64,000 nt of DNA, taken from Oryzias latipes (taxonomy: Eukaryota > Chordata > Actinopteri > Beloniformes > Adrianichthyidae). The notes under the pieces are model-generated. The model had not been told where the DNA came from. It ran no database searches and worked only from the letters and a program-made list of their open reading frames with translations. Location: assembly GCF_002234675.1 (NCBI RefSeq), contig NC_019864.2:16075582-16139581 (forward strand), written 5' to 3'. Positions 35,354 to 51,444 of this stretch are shown here, piece after piece (the stretch's first letter is position 1; every line of letters begins with the position of its first letter). The position numbers and the translations under genes were made by a program.

Positions 35354-38300
35354 CTACTCTGTGTTCACACTGATTGTCAGAGGACAGATGGTTAAAGGGC
35401 TCGAGTTTTTCCATTCCTCATTTAAGCCCAGAGAAAAATAGGGATAAATCTTCTCTGTAAACTTGTCTTTAAATGTGTATATGACAGTGGAATTAGCAGT
35501 ATTGATGAAGACGACCTTTCCCTTGTTCAAGTCCAGCTTCACAGTGATCCTTTCAGGCTTCTGCTTCACCGTTAGCATGGCGCGAGGAGAACTTTCAGCC
35601 CACAGTGAGTCTCCATCGCTCAGACCAATCACCCAGAACCCTTCATCGGGGTTCAAGCAGTTTGTGCTCTTTCTTTTGATGGACTCTCGAACCACTCCAA
35701 TGTGCCAGTCTTTGACCTGGCCCAACTCCACAGTCCAGCTGTGAAGTCCAGATGTGAAGCCGGTGGCGCCCAGGACGCACACACGGTTAGTGCAGCGTTC
35801 AGGGTTGTCAGGCAGGAGCTGCTTTCTGCTGTAGTGCATGCTCGTCAGGCCTTGAGAGAGCTGTAAGTTTGGCTGTGCCGTGTTCGGATCCAGGATGACT
35901 GGAGCTAAAAAACAAAATTCCTTCTGGTTGACTTCTGATACGGAACATCTGACTTATAAACGTAGGCAGCTGTTCACTCACCATATTTGACAGTGTTGGC
36001 CATTTTTTTCCAAATTTTAAACTTGAGTATTCCCAGATGCTTTGCAGAATTGATCAGAATGTCTCGGATAAACTCTGGCTCCTGGATGTTACATTTGACC
36101 CTATAAGATGTTAAAATCATTACAACATGGTTTCTGGGAAGATAGTAGTTATGAGTTGGTTGAAAATACCTTTTCTTTGTTTCCTTGTAACCCTTAAAAG
36201 AAGAACATAGAGGAAAAAGTCACCAAATGCAATATTATACAGAGTTATTGTAAATAGATACACACTTTTTCAACACTAACAGATTTATTTATCGAAAGAC
36301 CAAAACACTTTTTCTTAAATCCAGAAATACAAGTATAGATGGAATATTTGACAATAGCAACAATTGTTGTACTGTATTGATTATAAATGCATAATTTGTG
36401 TATTTTCTTAAAAGCCCACAATATTAATAAAATAAATCCTCTTTCAGCTTTCACATTTTATGGGTTGCATCTGACCCAAAAAATAATTTTAGAATAACTT
36501 TTATGTCATGTTCTGCTGCTTTGCCAGACCTCCTGCAGCTGTTTTCAATCAGGTCTTGCCACTCCTTTCACTCCTCATCATCCTCATTACTCCTATCTGT
36601 TCTGAGCTGCTCTTTCTCATCTCTTCCTGTTTGTTTTAATTTTGTGGTCACTGTCAAGCCCATTTTGCTCATGTCTTGTTGCCGACCCTTTCTGTTTCTG
36701 GACCAGTTACCGTAAGAATTACAAAGTGTTCTGATCTTTGTTTACGGATCTGCATTCACCTTTTATTGAAAAAATCCTTAAAATAGTTTGCTGTGTTTTT
36801 TTCTTTTTTCTTCCTCTCCTTACTACACTGATCACAGCTCCTCATCCTGTCCAGTTCTGGGAAATATCATCAAACCCTTTCATAGCAAAACAATTATAAA
36901 TGTTAGCTTTTTATTTTTATAAAGCGCATTGATGCTCTCCCTCTTTAACAAAATAAAATTAAAACCGACCTATTTTCTTTTTCTCTTTCTTGTAATTGTT
37001 TACTGATTGAACAATGAGGAAGTTCCTTTTTACAATAATTTTGCACCAGAGATCTGACGTAAGAATAGTTAGGTTTTTGGTAAAACATGACTTCCCTGTT
37101 TGGTTGGTTTTTTTCTGACGGGGAAAAAAACAATTGGTGTGCCAAGTAGGTTGTTGTGCTAGGCACACCAACCATTGGTGTGCTTGGCAATTGTTCACCT
37201 GATGGACAGTGATTGAACATTTCTCAAATATACAGATTTAACCCTTGTGCTATCTTAGATGACCTCACCATTGCATTGACGTGTTCTCCCTACCATGACA
37301 AAGGTGGATATAGGGTGAAAAGATTTCATGTAATCCATGGACACCAGTGAAGATCACAAATCATTGAAGAAAAAAGGTTCGGCGCACTGTCTAGTGGGTC
37401 TAGGTGACCCAACTCTCAATGGTAAAGTGCCTAGGATAGCACAAGGGTTACGGAACAAGTACAATTTGGATTGCACATTCACAGAATATTCAAGACTTGT
37501 TAAAGCAATTTTTACAGAGTTGGCCTGTTTAACCAGAGCAAGTGTAAAAAATTGATTGATTTTACCTCAACCTCCAAAAATGTTAATTGACAATGTGCAT
37601 ATTGACAATGTGCAAATGCAATAACAAATTTTTAAGAGCCTCCTTGACAGCTAAATTATTTCCCCTTCCTGTTAGAAGGAAGATTCTGTCCCACACTTTT
37701 TCAGAAACAGACACTTTTCACATTAGATCATGTTTTCTTTGTTTCCGCTTACCTCCAAAAAATGAAAGAGGTCCACTTTAAAACGATGAACAACATCTAC
37801 ACATTGAAGGAATTTTTACGTATGAGATTTAATATACAGGATATTTTATGCATGTATAAAAAAAAATTTAACTCAAAAGCTCCTCTTTCATGATTGCAGT
37901 TCGGGAAAAACTTTCTGGAATGATTTATATAGATGGCTTCTAACAAAAAACTCAATACCAACATTTTCATACCTTAATATTCAGGGTGTATCAAAAAAAA
38001 AAAGGAATTTTCAGTTTATTTTTAACAATGTTGTTATTTTAGGTCAAAAATTTTATCCATAGCTGTTGTGTCCGGAAATTGAAGCTGAATTTTTTGTATT
38101 TCAAAAACGATCTCCTGCTTTTAAAAAAAAAAAAGAAAGCTATAAAACTCTTAACCCTTGTGCTATCTTAGCTGACATTGACGTGTTCTCCCTACCATGA
38201 CAAAGGTGGATAAAGGTGGAAAGATTTCATGTAATCCATGGACACCAGTGAAGATCACAAATCATTGAGGAAAAAAGGTTCAGCGCACTGTCTAGTGGGT

Positions 38301-39736
38301 CTAGATGACCCAACTCCCAACGTTAAAGTGCCTAGGATAGCACAAGGGTTAAAAAAAAAAAAAAAACTTACTCAGATGGTTGCTTCAGCGAAGTGCGTTA
38401 ATTTCTGTCATGGTCCAGGTGTATGCTCGATTTTTATTGGCTGTTGGGTGTGGATGTAAGGGATCATAGCCAAACAAGTGTGCATTCTGAGCCAAATAAC
38501 CTTTTCATTTATTTGTCAATAATTTTGTAGTCCCAAGTAAAATTAAGACACAGGAGGTCAATAAGGAATACTTTCAATTAAACTGACTGTGTAGTTTTGA
38601 TAGAAATTCAATTTTCAAGCTTCTGTGTTAAAAGCAGCAAAAACTGGCAAAGCATTTACCAGTAAAAATGGCAGATCCCTGACTTTGAGAGCAGACTCGG
38701 TTTCACTGATGGTGGAGGAAAGCCTTTGGATCTGCTTCACGGTGTCTTCCATCTTCTTACGCATGACCTGGACTTTGGTGTCCTCCTCTTGTTTTAGCGC
38801 CTTCAGTTGGTTGGTTTCCTCATCCCAGAGGAACTGATGAAGAATCCTAAATTCGTTCTTAATTTCTTCCTCAACTTGAGCACTTTGAGCCTGCCATGCC
38901 AATTAAGTCGGTTATGTATTGTAAACAAAAAACTTAAAGCAAATGTCATGGTGAAATGTAACTTTTCTGCCTTGATAAAAATGTGAGTTACATTCAAAGT
39001 TAAACATCACTTAGAAAATGTGTGTTCATATGAAAAAAAGGTAAAGGCATAAAAAGACATAAAAATGTAAATTTAGAAAACAGCTTACCTGTATGTAGGC
39101 TTTTGTTTCTTCCATTTGCTGTTTTTTATTGTACAGGCTTTTGAGAGTTTTTCTCAAAGAGTCCAGAATGGCTGAGATTTCAATCTGACATAAACGTTGA
39201 AATTCCAAAGTTAAACAGTTAAATGAAAGCAGCAGCTCTGGCAAGTAGTAAAAGTTAAGGAATTTTGCAATTATAGATGCAAATTTCTTTTTGCTTTTTG
39301 GATGTCATCCCACACCCATGAAATGTTCCCATTTTTACTGTACCTTTTTCTGTTGGGCTGCTTCTTCCACCGGGCAGCACTGATGCACTTTATGCTGCAT
39401 GGATATCTGGCAGATCAGACAGATGGGCTCCTGATCGTTGTTGCAGAACACCTTCAGCGGCTCGTTGTGAATCAAACAATCTCCGTGTTTGACGTAGAGA
39501 TTCTGGGCCTTCTGCTGATCTGCTGCTATCTTAAGCTGCAGATTGATAGGAGGCCTAGCAGAGGGAGACTCACTGCCACAGACGGGACACAGTCGACATC
39601 CTTTCATTTCCCAGAATTTCTTTAAGCAATGGTTACAAACATTGTGGCCACATGCTAAAAGAAGAGGAAGACAGTAAATGTCAGAGCACTGAGGACAGTG
39701 TAAGTCCTCAGAGATGATGGCCCTCGCTGCCATCAT
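35354..39736 (-). CDS. TRIM-family E3 ubiquitin ligase (RING, B-box, coiled coil, PRY-SPRY)
   Basis: Six exons on the minus strand: 39344-39736, 39089-39184 (96 bp), 38660-38890 (231 bp), 36170-36192 (23 bp), 35982-36100 and 35354-35904, giving 470 residues. The 96/231/23-bp exon series is the hallmark of class-IV TRIM genes. Exon 1 has the RING (CPQCSDIYCLPLLLACGHNV ... CPVC) and the B-box (CLIHNEPLKVFCNNDQEPIC). Exons 2-4 are coiled coil. The last exon is PRY-SPRY (LDPNTAQPNLQLS, LGATGFTSGLHSWTVELG, DEGFWVIGL). It probably ubiquitinates targets chosen by the SPRY surface. Many fish TRIMs act in antiviral immunity, but no target can be inferred. Two ATGs start the frame (39736 and 39733). 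The exact paralogue is not recognised. Confidence 0.93.
37238..37451. mobile_element. TTAA-flanked MITE, copy 1
   Basis: Ends CCCTTGTGCTATCTTAG and CTAGGATAGCACAAGGG are inverted repeats. TTAA precedes the left end, with TTAC (one change) on the right. TTAA targets with CCC ends are characteristic of piggyBac-type elements. There is no coding capacity. It lies in the long TRIM intron. Confidence 0.8.
38151..38352. mobile_element. TTAA-flanked MITE, copy 2
   Basis: Same family as 37238-37451, same orientation, with perfect TTAA on both sides (38151-38154 and 38349-38352). The inside differs from copy 1 by a short deletion and scattered substitutions. Confidence 0.85.
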
Positions 39737-41636
39737 GTTGAAGAGTCTCTAAAGCTGCAGTATGAGAACAAGCTTGTTCTAGTCAGGTTTTGTTACAGTA
39801 GGAGGAGCAATCCGAGCGCAGAACTGAATCCAGTAAATCTTGATGAGCTGGAGGGACAGGTTAAGTTTACAGCTGTACATACTGACGTAAAAGATGTTTC
39901 ACTCGTCATCAAGTTCATGTGCACTTTCTGGAAATGAATATCCTTTTTATGTAATAGCACTTTTGTTTTTTAGGCCCTTTTTTATTTGCCATAATGAAAC
40001 ATTTCAGTGTTTTCAAAAAACAAGGTTTGACTAAATGCATAAAGACAGCCAGGCATTCCAGTCAGGCTCCAAGCCAGAAAACAGTCATTCAGAAAAATAT
40101 ATTGTATGGATTTTATAGCTGTGAAGTGACTGAATTAACTGACACTTGGCAGCATAAACAGAGGTAGTTTTGAATGTTAATGGCATCTTTTCTGTAGTCA
40201 GAGCAGAAAATAAACAATGGATAAGGCTCCATACAGGTTAATGCATAGATAATCAACATTTTCTGAACTGCAGAGAACTTGAAAGGAAAAATTAAGTTTC
40301 CAAAATGAGAATTAGAAGTGCCTGTGCTGTGATGTCTCCGTAATAAAGCCAAGAACAAAGTAAGTCTCAGTTTTGTGACACTGTGTGTAGTTCAAAATCA
40401 GTTCCAAATTTTCAAGACATGTTGGCCTATGTTAGAATTTCTTTCTTACCACAAAAAAAACAATTATTCATTAACAATACCATTAAAAATCGCTATAATT
40501 ATTCTACAGTTAAACAAGAATTTCTGTGAAACAAGGCAAGCTTGGTGTACCCTCCCTCATCAAAAAAGTCTCATAACAGTAGCTGTTTAATAAATTACAT
40601 GGAATATTATTGGTAAACACTCAATAACTATTAAGAAAAAAGTATAGTAACATTGTACTGAACAATTACAGGATTGTGTTGATGATCAGCATCACAAATA
40701 GAACATGCTCACTGATAAAGTTGTTCCAGTGAGAGCTTTCTCTCTTAATGCCATTGAATATACAAAAATGAGATACAATAAAATAAACTGTGTGCACAAT
40801 TTTTTTTTGCCAAAAAGCGGAGTAACTTTTTGATTGGTCAAAAACCCAACCAATAAACAGGTTTCCTTTTGTGTTAGATTGTTTCCTAGATGACACACAC
40901 AGAAAGAATTTCTATCGAAATGACGTGCTTTGATCCAGTCTCTTGTTCAAATGTTAAGGAATAAAAGCTGCTGCTATTACCTGGTTAGTAAAGACATATT
41001 AGTTTTTGAATAGTTAAGAGATTTTAGATTTTATAAAACAAACTAAGCAACTCAAAAAAGAAATTAGCAATAGAATATGATGTTGAATTTAGAATTGTTT
41101 TTTTCTAGTATGTTGAGAAATAAAAAAAAATAAAAGCATCATTTTAAAAAATGACCTCTGCAATGGGGTATAAATATATCAACAGAAATGTTTAAACAGA
41201 GTAGTACTCTAATGTTTATGTTAACAATAAACCTTGAGATTAAAACTGTGGGAATTAATTCTACTTTCTAGCTCATTTTTTTAAGATAGTCATCATGCAT
41301 AAGACAGACAGAAAGTTCTGTTGCTTTGAAAGTTTTTTTTTCTGTAATTAAATGTTGGTTCTCCAGTTTATCTTGAAAGTTGACAGATTCACAGCATCTC
41401 CTCTGCTAACATCAGAATGATGTCCAAATGAGTTGGATGCCTCGATCCGACTCCTCTGAGCTGCACTCGGGAACTCCCTTGGTTCAGGTCAGCATCCTTC
41501 ACACAGAGCAGTTATCTTCTGCTCCTTTCAACATTTTCCGCTCTCCCTGAGGCCACCTGCTTTTGGGAAACCAACCAGGAGCCTGTGAAGAATTGCGCAA
41601 CATCTGCAGATCCATGGCAAAAGTGTGAGCTTCCAG
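39737..41636. other. Intergenic, TRIM promoter to rapsn 3' end
   Basis: About 1.9 kb, AT-rich. It should contain the TRIM promoter at the left and the rapsn 3' untranslated region at the right (rapsn stop at 41637). No other gene or recognisable transposon was found. Confidence 0.4.
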
Positions 41637-45148
<3,512 letters not shown>

Positions 45149-45310
45149 CTCTGCAGCAAGGTGCCTCATAAAAATATTCATTCGTTTACAGCATAAAAGC
45201 TTCCATAGGGCAGTTAGGAAGTAGATCCGAGGCGAAAGAAGATCCTTGAAGAAGATTCTGTGAGAGAGGATGGTGCCGAAAGGCCTACCAAATCCCACTT
45301 CTATCAGTTC

Positions 45311-45316
45311 CAGCTG
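45311..45316. promoter_or_regulatory. E-box (CAGCTG) upstream of rapsn
   Basis: A palindromic CAGCTG lies 163 bp upstream of the rapsn start codon. Muscle genes including mammalian Rapsn are driven by MyoD-family factors through CAnnTG sites. That this one is functional is inference, since such 6-mers are common by chance. Confidence 0.25.
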
Positions 45317-45976
45317 GGCTGAGACGCAGGGGAAACTGGATCCGCAGAACCAGAGCGGTGACACACCAACACCATGGTCACTAAATGATTATTGGCTAAA
45401 AAGGCCAATAAAATGTCATGTCCTTCCGACTGTACAACAAATGTCCCAAAAGAATGATACAAATCCCCCCCCCCTTCAGATTTCCATGTGAAAAATCTTG
45501 TATCCTGGCTGGGTGCTAACTGTGATATCCCAGAATATCTCCTCCCTCCACACCCAAGCAAAAGGAATTCTCAGCAACCCTGCATCCCACCCCCTCCACC
45601 TTCCTCTTAGTGCTGGCGCAAAAGCAGATGGCCTTGTCACTCTAGACCATGTGTCCCTTCAGGAATTATGTTCTGCCCTCAATAAACTGTCCCAAGGTCA
45701 CTTTACTTCCTAACAATCTACATTCACATGAACATTGCTGACAAAATCAAGAATATTTGTGCTTCTTTCTCTCATTTCTTTAACTTTTAATACTGAACTT
45801 GAGAAAAAAGAGCATCTGAGCAGAGAAGTGATTATATCCGACATCCTTTCTTTTATTTTACCAACAACTAATTAACTCCGTATCTGAAAGCACTTGTGGT
45901 GGCTGGACGTTCCGACTGAGGGCTCTTATGGAGATGCGTATGGGGCCCCCCCTATAAACCCTCGCCTCCCCCTCAC

Positions 45977-46126
45977 CTCAGAGTCAGCAACTGATGCTTA
46001 GAATAGTTCACAAAGTCGGACATGTTCCTGAGGTTGGGTTTCAACCGCACACACTCGTGCAGCACATCAATAGGATCAAAGTTTTTGCCTCTCGATGGCA
46101 GCTTTCTCTGCTTCAACTTTTCAAGT
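45977..46126 (-). CDS. Unidentified 150-bp exon between rapsn and kbtbd4
   Basis: On the minus strand an acceptor (ttttcatcccag) precedes 46126 and a strong donor (CTGAG/gtgagg) follows 45977. The exon is phase 1 in, phase 2 out and encodes 49 codons including LKQRKLPSRGKNFDPIDVLH and LRNMSDFVNYSKHQLLTLR. The composition looks like real protein, not repeat. Just upstream, an open stretch at about 46215-46435 (NDAEDKEQLLDGW) could be a preceding exon. No other exons were found nearby, so this may be a leftover of a translocated or decayed gene, or a gene whose other exons I missed. I do not recognise the family. Confidence 0.4.
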
Positions 46127-46394
46127 CTGGGATGAAAATGTGTGCCCGCAGAATGAGGGAATACCCGAAAAGCTACGTTTTGAGTAGTTATGCAGCAAAA
46201 CTGAAAACCTTTTTTCAGAATCCCACACCATCCATCCATCTAAAAGCTGCTCCTTGTCTTCAGCGTCATTAGGTGGATGAGAAGTGGGGCTACAAGAATG
46301 ACACGTTTTCAGTTTTTGAACTATAAATCCCCTTTTGGGCAGATTGACAAGCCGTTTAGGTTGAAATTCAGTCACAGAACTAGAGACTAAAGAG

Positions 46395-47600
46395 CTGTAA
46401 GTGAATTTAAGGGGGAAGATTGTAGACCTGCACAAGACTGAAATGGACTACAAAACCATCAACAAGAGGCTGGGGGTTAGGGTGACAACTATTAACCAAG
46501 ATCAGAAAGAAGGAGCACTATAAACCAATTTTGAAATCCTTGCACCGGCTCCCAATCAGCTATAGGATTGATTTTTTTTAGTTTTTTTATTATTTTATAA
46601 AAATGTTTCAATGGAATTGGACCTTCATCTTCCTCAGAACTACTTTTACTTTATGACCCAGAGCCTTCAGGTCCTGAGGGTGCAGGTCTGCTGGGGGTCC
46701 CAAAGGTCAGAACAGATCCCACGCTTGAGGCCTCATTCCAGAACCGTGAAACAGCCTGCCTGAGGATGTAAGCGCTTCATCCACTGTGGGGTTTTTAAAA
46801 AATCAAACAAACTTAAAAACCTTTTACCTTAGCTTTTAGTTTTCACATTTCCTCATAACTTGTTTTAGCAACTTTTTTTCCCTGTTCGTTTTTGTAGAAT
46901 GTTTGTTTGTGTTTTTTATGAATACTATTTTTCTTATCTATTTTATGTGAAGCACTTTGAAGGAAAAAGCTCCATAAATAAAACTGAATTTGAATTCAAA
47001 TTGTGCCAAATTTGTGAATGGCAACATGACCATCAATCCAACTAGTTCCTGCATGGTGGGGTTTCCATGATCATGAAAACAGTGAGTAATAGGTCTAAAA
47101 CAACATGGCAGTTGATGATCTCAAAGCAGCTGGAACCACAGTCACCAAGAAAACCATTGGTAATACCTTAAACCGCAATGGTTTAACATCTTGCAGTGCT
47201 CGCAAAGTAGCCCTGCTTAAGAAGGCACGTGTGAAGACCCGCCTAAAGTTTGCCAATGAACACCTTCATGATTTACAGAGTGACTGGGAGAAGGAGATGT
47301 GCTCAGATGAGACCAAAGTGGAACTCTTTGACATCAACTCAACCTGTCGAGTTTGGAGGACCCAAGAACACCAACCCAACTGTCAAGCATGGAGGTGGAA
47401 ACATTATGGTTTGGGATGTTTTTCTGCACAGGGCTACTTTACCAAGATGGGAGGATGGATGGAGCCATGTACTGTCTAATCCTGAGTGAGGTCTTTGCAT
47501 CTTCATCATCACATCTTTGCATTTTCTGTTTATTCCACACCGAAAACTTGAAATGCAGCCTAAAACAGTACGACAAGCATGAGATCGTGCATACAAATTA
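46395..47600 (+). mobile_element. Tc1-like transposon remnant interrupted by a LINE
   Basis: The + strand start at about 46410-46495 encodes KIVDLHKTEMDYKTINKRL (Tc1 transposase N-terminus). The frame resumes at 47105-47479 with VTKKTIGNTLNRNGL, SARKVALLKKA and LKFANEHLHDLQSDWEKEM, and SDETKVELF carries a catalytic Asp. From about 47340 the protein jumps between frames. The two parts are separated by a nested LINE end. It is an inactive copy. Confidence 0.85.
46497..47003 (+). mobile_element. Nested LINE 3' end inside the Tc1 remnant
   Basis: Matches the family at 26135-27893. The + strand begins KEHYKPILKSLHRLPISYRI and runs through the C-terminal region to the tail (gaagcactttgaaggaaaaagc ... 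aatttgaattcaaatt). Being 5'-truncated and inserted within the Tc1 copy, it is the younger insertion of the two. Confidence 0.8.
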
Positions 47601-47765
47601 ACTCATTTCACAGGAGACAATAGGTTACTTCATTACTGGTCGTCACAAATCTTCTGCTAGATGGTCCACGATAACATCACAGAAACAGGAAGCCAGAGAA
47701 ATGTTGCTGGAAAAAATTTTGTTCTTTGGAATTGTTTGCGTGTGGACGACTGAGTGAACACATGG

Positions 47766-49940
47766 TTAGGCCAAGACAAACTGCCAGTTTGTAAGGAGGA
47801 TTTTTATACCTCTTATGACCGAGACCACAGAAGTGGCAGGGTTAAACTTTAAAGTGTTTGCGTCTCCTTTCTTGCACTTGTCTCTGAAAACATATATGCA
47901 GCCATTACAGCTTGCCACCTTCCACAGCGACGGGATGCAACTCCACACTTCAGGAAAGCGCAGCCGCGTGAAACTCTCCAGGAGAGGGTTGTAGCACACC
48001 AAGGAGTCTCCTTCTGCTACGATGAAGATGACATCCATGTGAACGGCGGCGTGCATGCAGCCCGCAAACGGCAGCATGTATGGTTTGATCTGGCACTTTT
48101 GGGAGGATGTGTCGAAGCACTGAATGAGGCGAGAGGGCTTCGTGAAGAAGTCCATGTCGTTCTCCTCCCCCCCAAGCAGGTAGATGGTGCCGCCCAGGTT
48201 GACGCCAGCAGCTCCTGACACCGCAGTATCCAGCTGGTTGGTCTCTGTCCACATATTGTCCTTCACAGTGTAATAGATGACGGCGTTGGACAGAGAATCC
48301 TGCAACGTCTTACCTCCTAGAGAGTAAATGGCATCCTCTAATGTGACGGAGACCATGGTGTGATGGAGGCGGTCTCTGGGCAGCGGCGCACAGCGCTCCC
48401 AGTCCATAGTGTGCATGTTGCACTTCCACATGCGGCGGGGGATAGACCCTCCTACCACATACAGGTCACTGCCATGTTTACAAGCCGCTGTGATCTGATG
48501 GCACAAACTGTTCTGACCGCTCACACTGATCGCATCGTTCTCATCACAGTGAAGAGATACTGCAAGCGAATGAGTCCTCGTCTCCTCTTTGCCAATCAGG
48601 TATATGTGGACATTCTCACCGATTTCCTGAAATAAGAAAAAATAGAGAAACTTTAGAGATGAAAACTAGGTCAGGAGGTCCAGTCATCAATCAGATCTGT
48701 GATATAAGCATTTCACTGGAACCATGACGATTCTAGGAAGACTTTTGTTCAAATAGAGTCTTTGCTCTGTGGGTGCTATCACTTTTTTCTTGATGCCCGT
48801 AACAATTAGCTTTGAAAACATCAATTAGTATTCCTAAGAAAACATATCTGTTGAGCTGACTCCAAAGAGAAACTTGTTTTTTTGCTACCTTAAGATTCTC
48901 TTTAAGGATGCAAGAGAACTCCTCCCTCTCGACCTTGTTATGGTTTATCCATGCATCGATGGCCACTGTTGGGTTCTGAGAGCTTGGTACTCCATCTGAG
49001 CAGAAATGCAACGGACTCAATTCAGAAATTCTAGAAATGTTTTTGAAATGTTGCATCATTTAATCACTATTATGCAAATTAACTACTCTGGATTTTGGAA
49101 GTTTCGATAAACCAATGCATGCGACAACAACAAAAAGCAAATGCAAGTGTAAAATAAACAAAGAATTGCAGAAAAGCTTTTAGTGTGGATACTAACACAG
49201 AAAAGGTTTTTATAACTTATTGGATTGTGATAAATCGCTGCATGTCGTGGCATAATGTTACCTTTGATAATGTCCAGGAGTAGACAGAAAGGCAGATTGA
49301 GAAATTCTTCAGTCTGATGCAGCTGAGCAAGGTGTATTTTTGCACAGTGTTTGGCTGCAGTATACAGCTCCTGGTCACTGTGTCTGTCTGCCAGCCACAT
49401 CACCTGAAACAGAAGAAAATATGTATTAACATATCTCAATTATTATATGGTGAATCTGTGAAGGGGAAAAAAAATCACCTGTAAACAGTTTTTGACCTCC
49501 ACTGTCCGTGAAAGGAAGCGGGAGCATTCCTCAAACAGTGCGGTCAGCTGGTACATGTCTGCCATCTCGTATGTGTCCTGCAGCTCCTCCACTCTCAGTT
49601 TGATTGTACCATGATATATGTAATCAATCAGCAGCTGAAAGACGGTGGCACTGACGTCTTTCAGCTCAATACTGCGGTTGTGAGACTCTTTGAGGTTGGA
49701 TGTGAACATGGAGCGGAAGAAGCTGCTCTGTGCTGAGAGCACCAGCCTGTGCAAGTTAAACTCTTTGTCATCAACTGTGATGGTCACATCTGCAAACAGG
49801 CCATCCTCCAGGCACAAGTCCATGATACTCTTCACCACACGGCTGGAGTGCGAGCGGTCGGTGAATGTGTATCCAAGGAAGTAGTTCTCCTCTCCCACGG
49901 AACCACCGGCATTGAGGCCGCCGTCCTCACCGCTCTCCAT
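47766..49940 (-). CDS. kbtbd4: Kelch repeat and BTB domain-containing protein 4
   Basis: Four coding exons on the minus strand: 49479-49940, 49262-49403, 48889-48995 and 47766-48626, giving 523 residues. The BTB domain is in exon 1 (DGLFADVTITVDDKEFNLHR, SSFFRSMFTSNLKESHNR). BACK-type helices span exons 1-3. The large last exon carries the Kelch propeller (LYVVGGSIPRR, AIYSLGGKT, IYLLGGEEND). KBTBD4 is a CUL3 substrate adaptor. The human enzyme targets the CoREST repressor complex, and Kelch-loop insertions are found in medulloblastoma. Start, length and exon phases all fit. Human KBTBD4 is near RAPSN, DDB2 and FAM180B, as here. Confidence 0.96.
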
Positions 49941-51444
49941 CTTTGCTGGTTGCTTCGGATAAAGACATACGCATGTTTATATTCACATGTCAGTTTATTA
50001 CACACAGATTTACAATCTATAACGCGTAATCTAAAAACCACCAATACATTTTGATGAGGAAAACCGTATTCCATTAATTAATAACAAAATACATCCTAGT
50101 TGGCCTGTTTAGATGACCTAATGACATTGGCAATGCAACACCTGAGTGAGTGTTTCGTTTCTGTTATTAATTTAATCATAAACGAAACATAAGTTGGAAA
50201 ACAAAGATGAGCATAAACAAACTTTTAGCAGATGACTGGATATTCGTTTCTTTCTTGACCATAGTTGTCTTGGTTAAACAGATCCACATAACTAGTAAGA
50301 AAACAGTGGATAAGACAACAAATAGCTCAATTCCATTCAATGATTGATATAAACGTGCCCAAATAATTGGTTTATAAAGATAAGTTCATGAGAAAAGACG
50401 TTTAGTCCCAACTTCTGTATTCTCCTTTTCTATTACAAGACACGTGGTAATATAAACAACAAACAGTTAACAAGGCTACTGGATGGAAGGATGTTGGGCG
50501 GCTAAGCTGCAATGGCGAGAGCTCTGATGATGTATTGATTAGCTTAACTATAGCTAGCATTATAGCGCACCTCAGCTGGCTAGCTGGTTGCTGCTCCCGT
50601 TAAAAAGGGATGAATCATAATATTGGCGAAATAAACTCAGAAATAATTCTTCATTAATGAAATTGTCTTAAATACGTAGACGTGATTACCTTAAACAAAA
50701 CTACTTGAACAAATATATGCTGCTGAGCGATAAACCGGAAGTAAACAAAGTATTTCAGTCAAGCAGCAGAACTGATGGGTTAGCAAATTACTGCCACCTC
50801 GTGGTGAGGAGTATCGCTACAGCTAATCACCTCCACTTGATGCTTAGATATGACATATTTCAAACGAGGGTGGGGGGAAATTTTCCAGCGTCATGGATGA
50901 CAACCTCTTCTGAGGTATGAGTAGTATTTTCCTTTACTCCCACCATCTTGAATGTTTTTTCTACAGCGTGTTTTTGTGAAGCAAAGAACGAGAGCATCTG
51001 TTATTGGATTTTCTTAACTGTTTGGATCAAGGGAAAATGTCTACCATTAAAAATTCTGGATTTACTTTGCAGTGACAAAAAAGAAGAGTCATAAGACACA
51101 CCTCCTTAAAACTTGAATTAGAATAAATTTAATTTATGCTTTAAACAGCATTGGTTGGCTGGTTCATATGTTTTTTCTTAAATTATTTTTATTATTATTA
51201 TAATCATTAATTCGTTTTTTGCTCAAGGAATTCTGTATGGGGCAGAACATTCGAGATCAAGACAAAAAAAACCAAAATTATTGCTCCATCTGGATTTAGA
51301 TTCCTTTCTCAAAGCTGGAAAAAATCTGTGCTATTCAGTCCACATTTCATCTTCCTTGGTGAAAAAAACCGTCAGCTGACAGAGTAAAGAGAGAGCTCAG
51401 TTTGTTGGAACTAATCAAGAAAAGAAAGACGAAGGAGAAAGACC
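49941..51444. other. Shared upstream region of kbtbd4 and fam180b
   Basis: About 1.5 kb between two divergently transcribed genes. It is AT-rich, with no repeat family or coding exon recognised. The kbtbd4 5' untranslated exon probably lies at the left. Confidence 0.4.

Noticed and set aside
36503-36715. Plus-strand Ser/Leu-rich open frame in the TRIM intron
   Set aside because: Low-complexity pyrimidine-rich sequence with no homology that I recognise.
45498-45713. Plus-strand frame containing GLVTLDHVSLQELCSALNKL
   Set aside because: It looks protein-like but has no splice partners, start context or recognisable family, so there is too little to call a gene.
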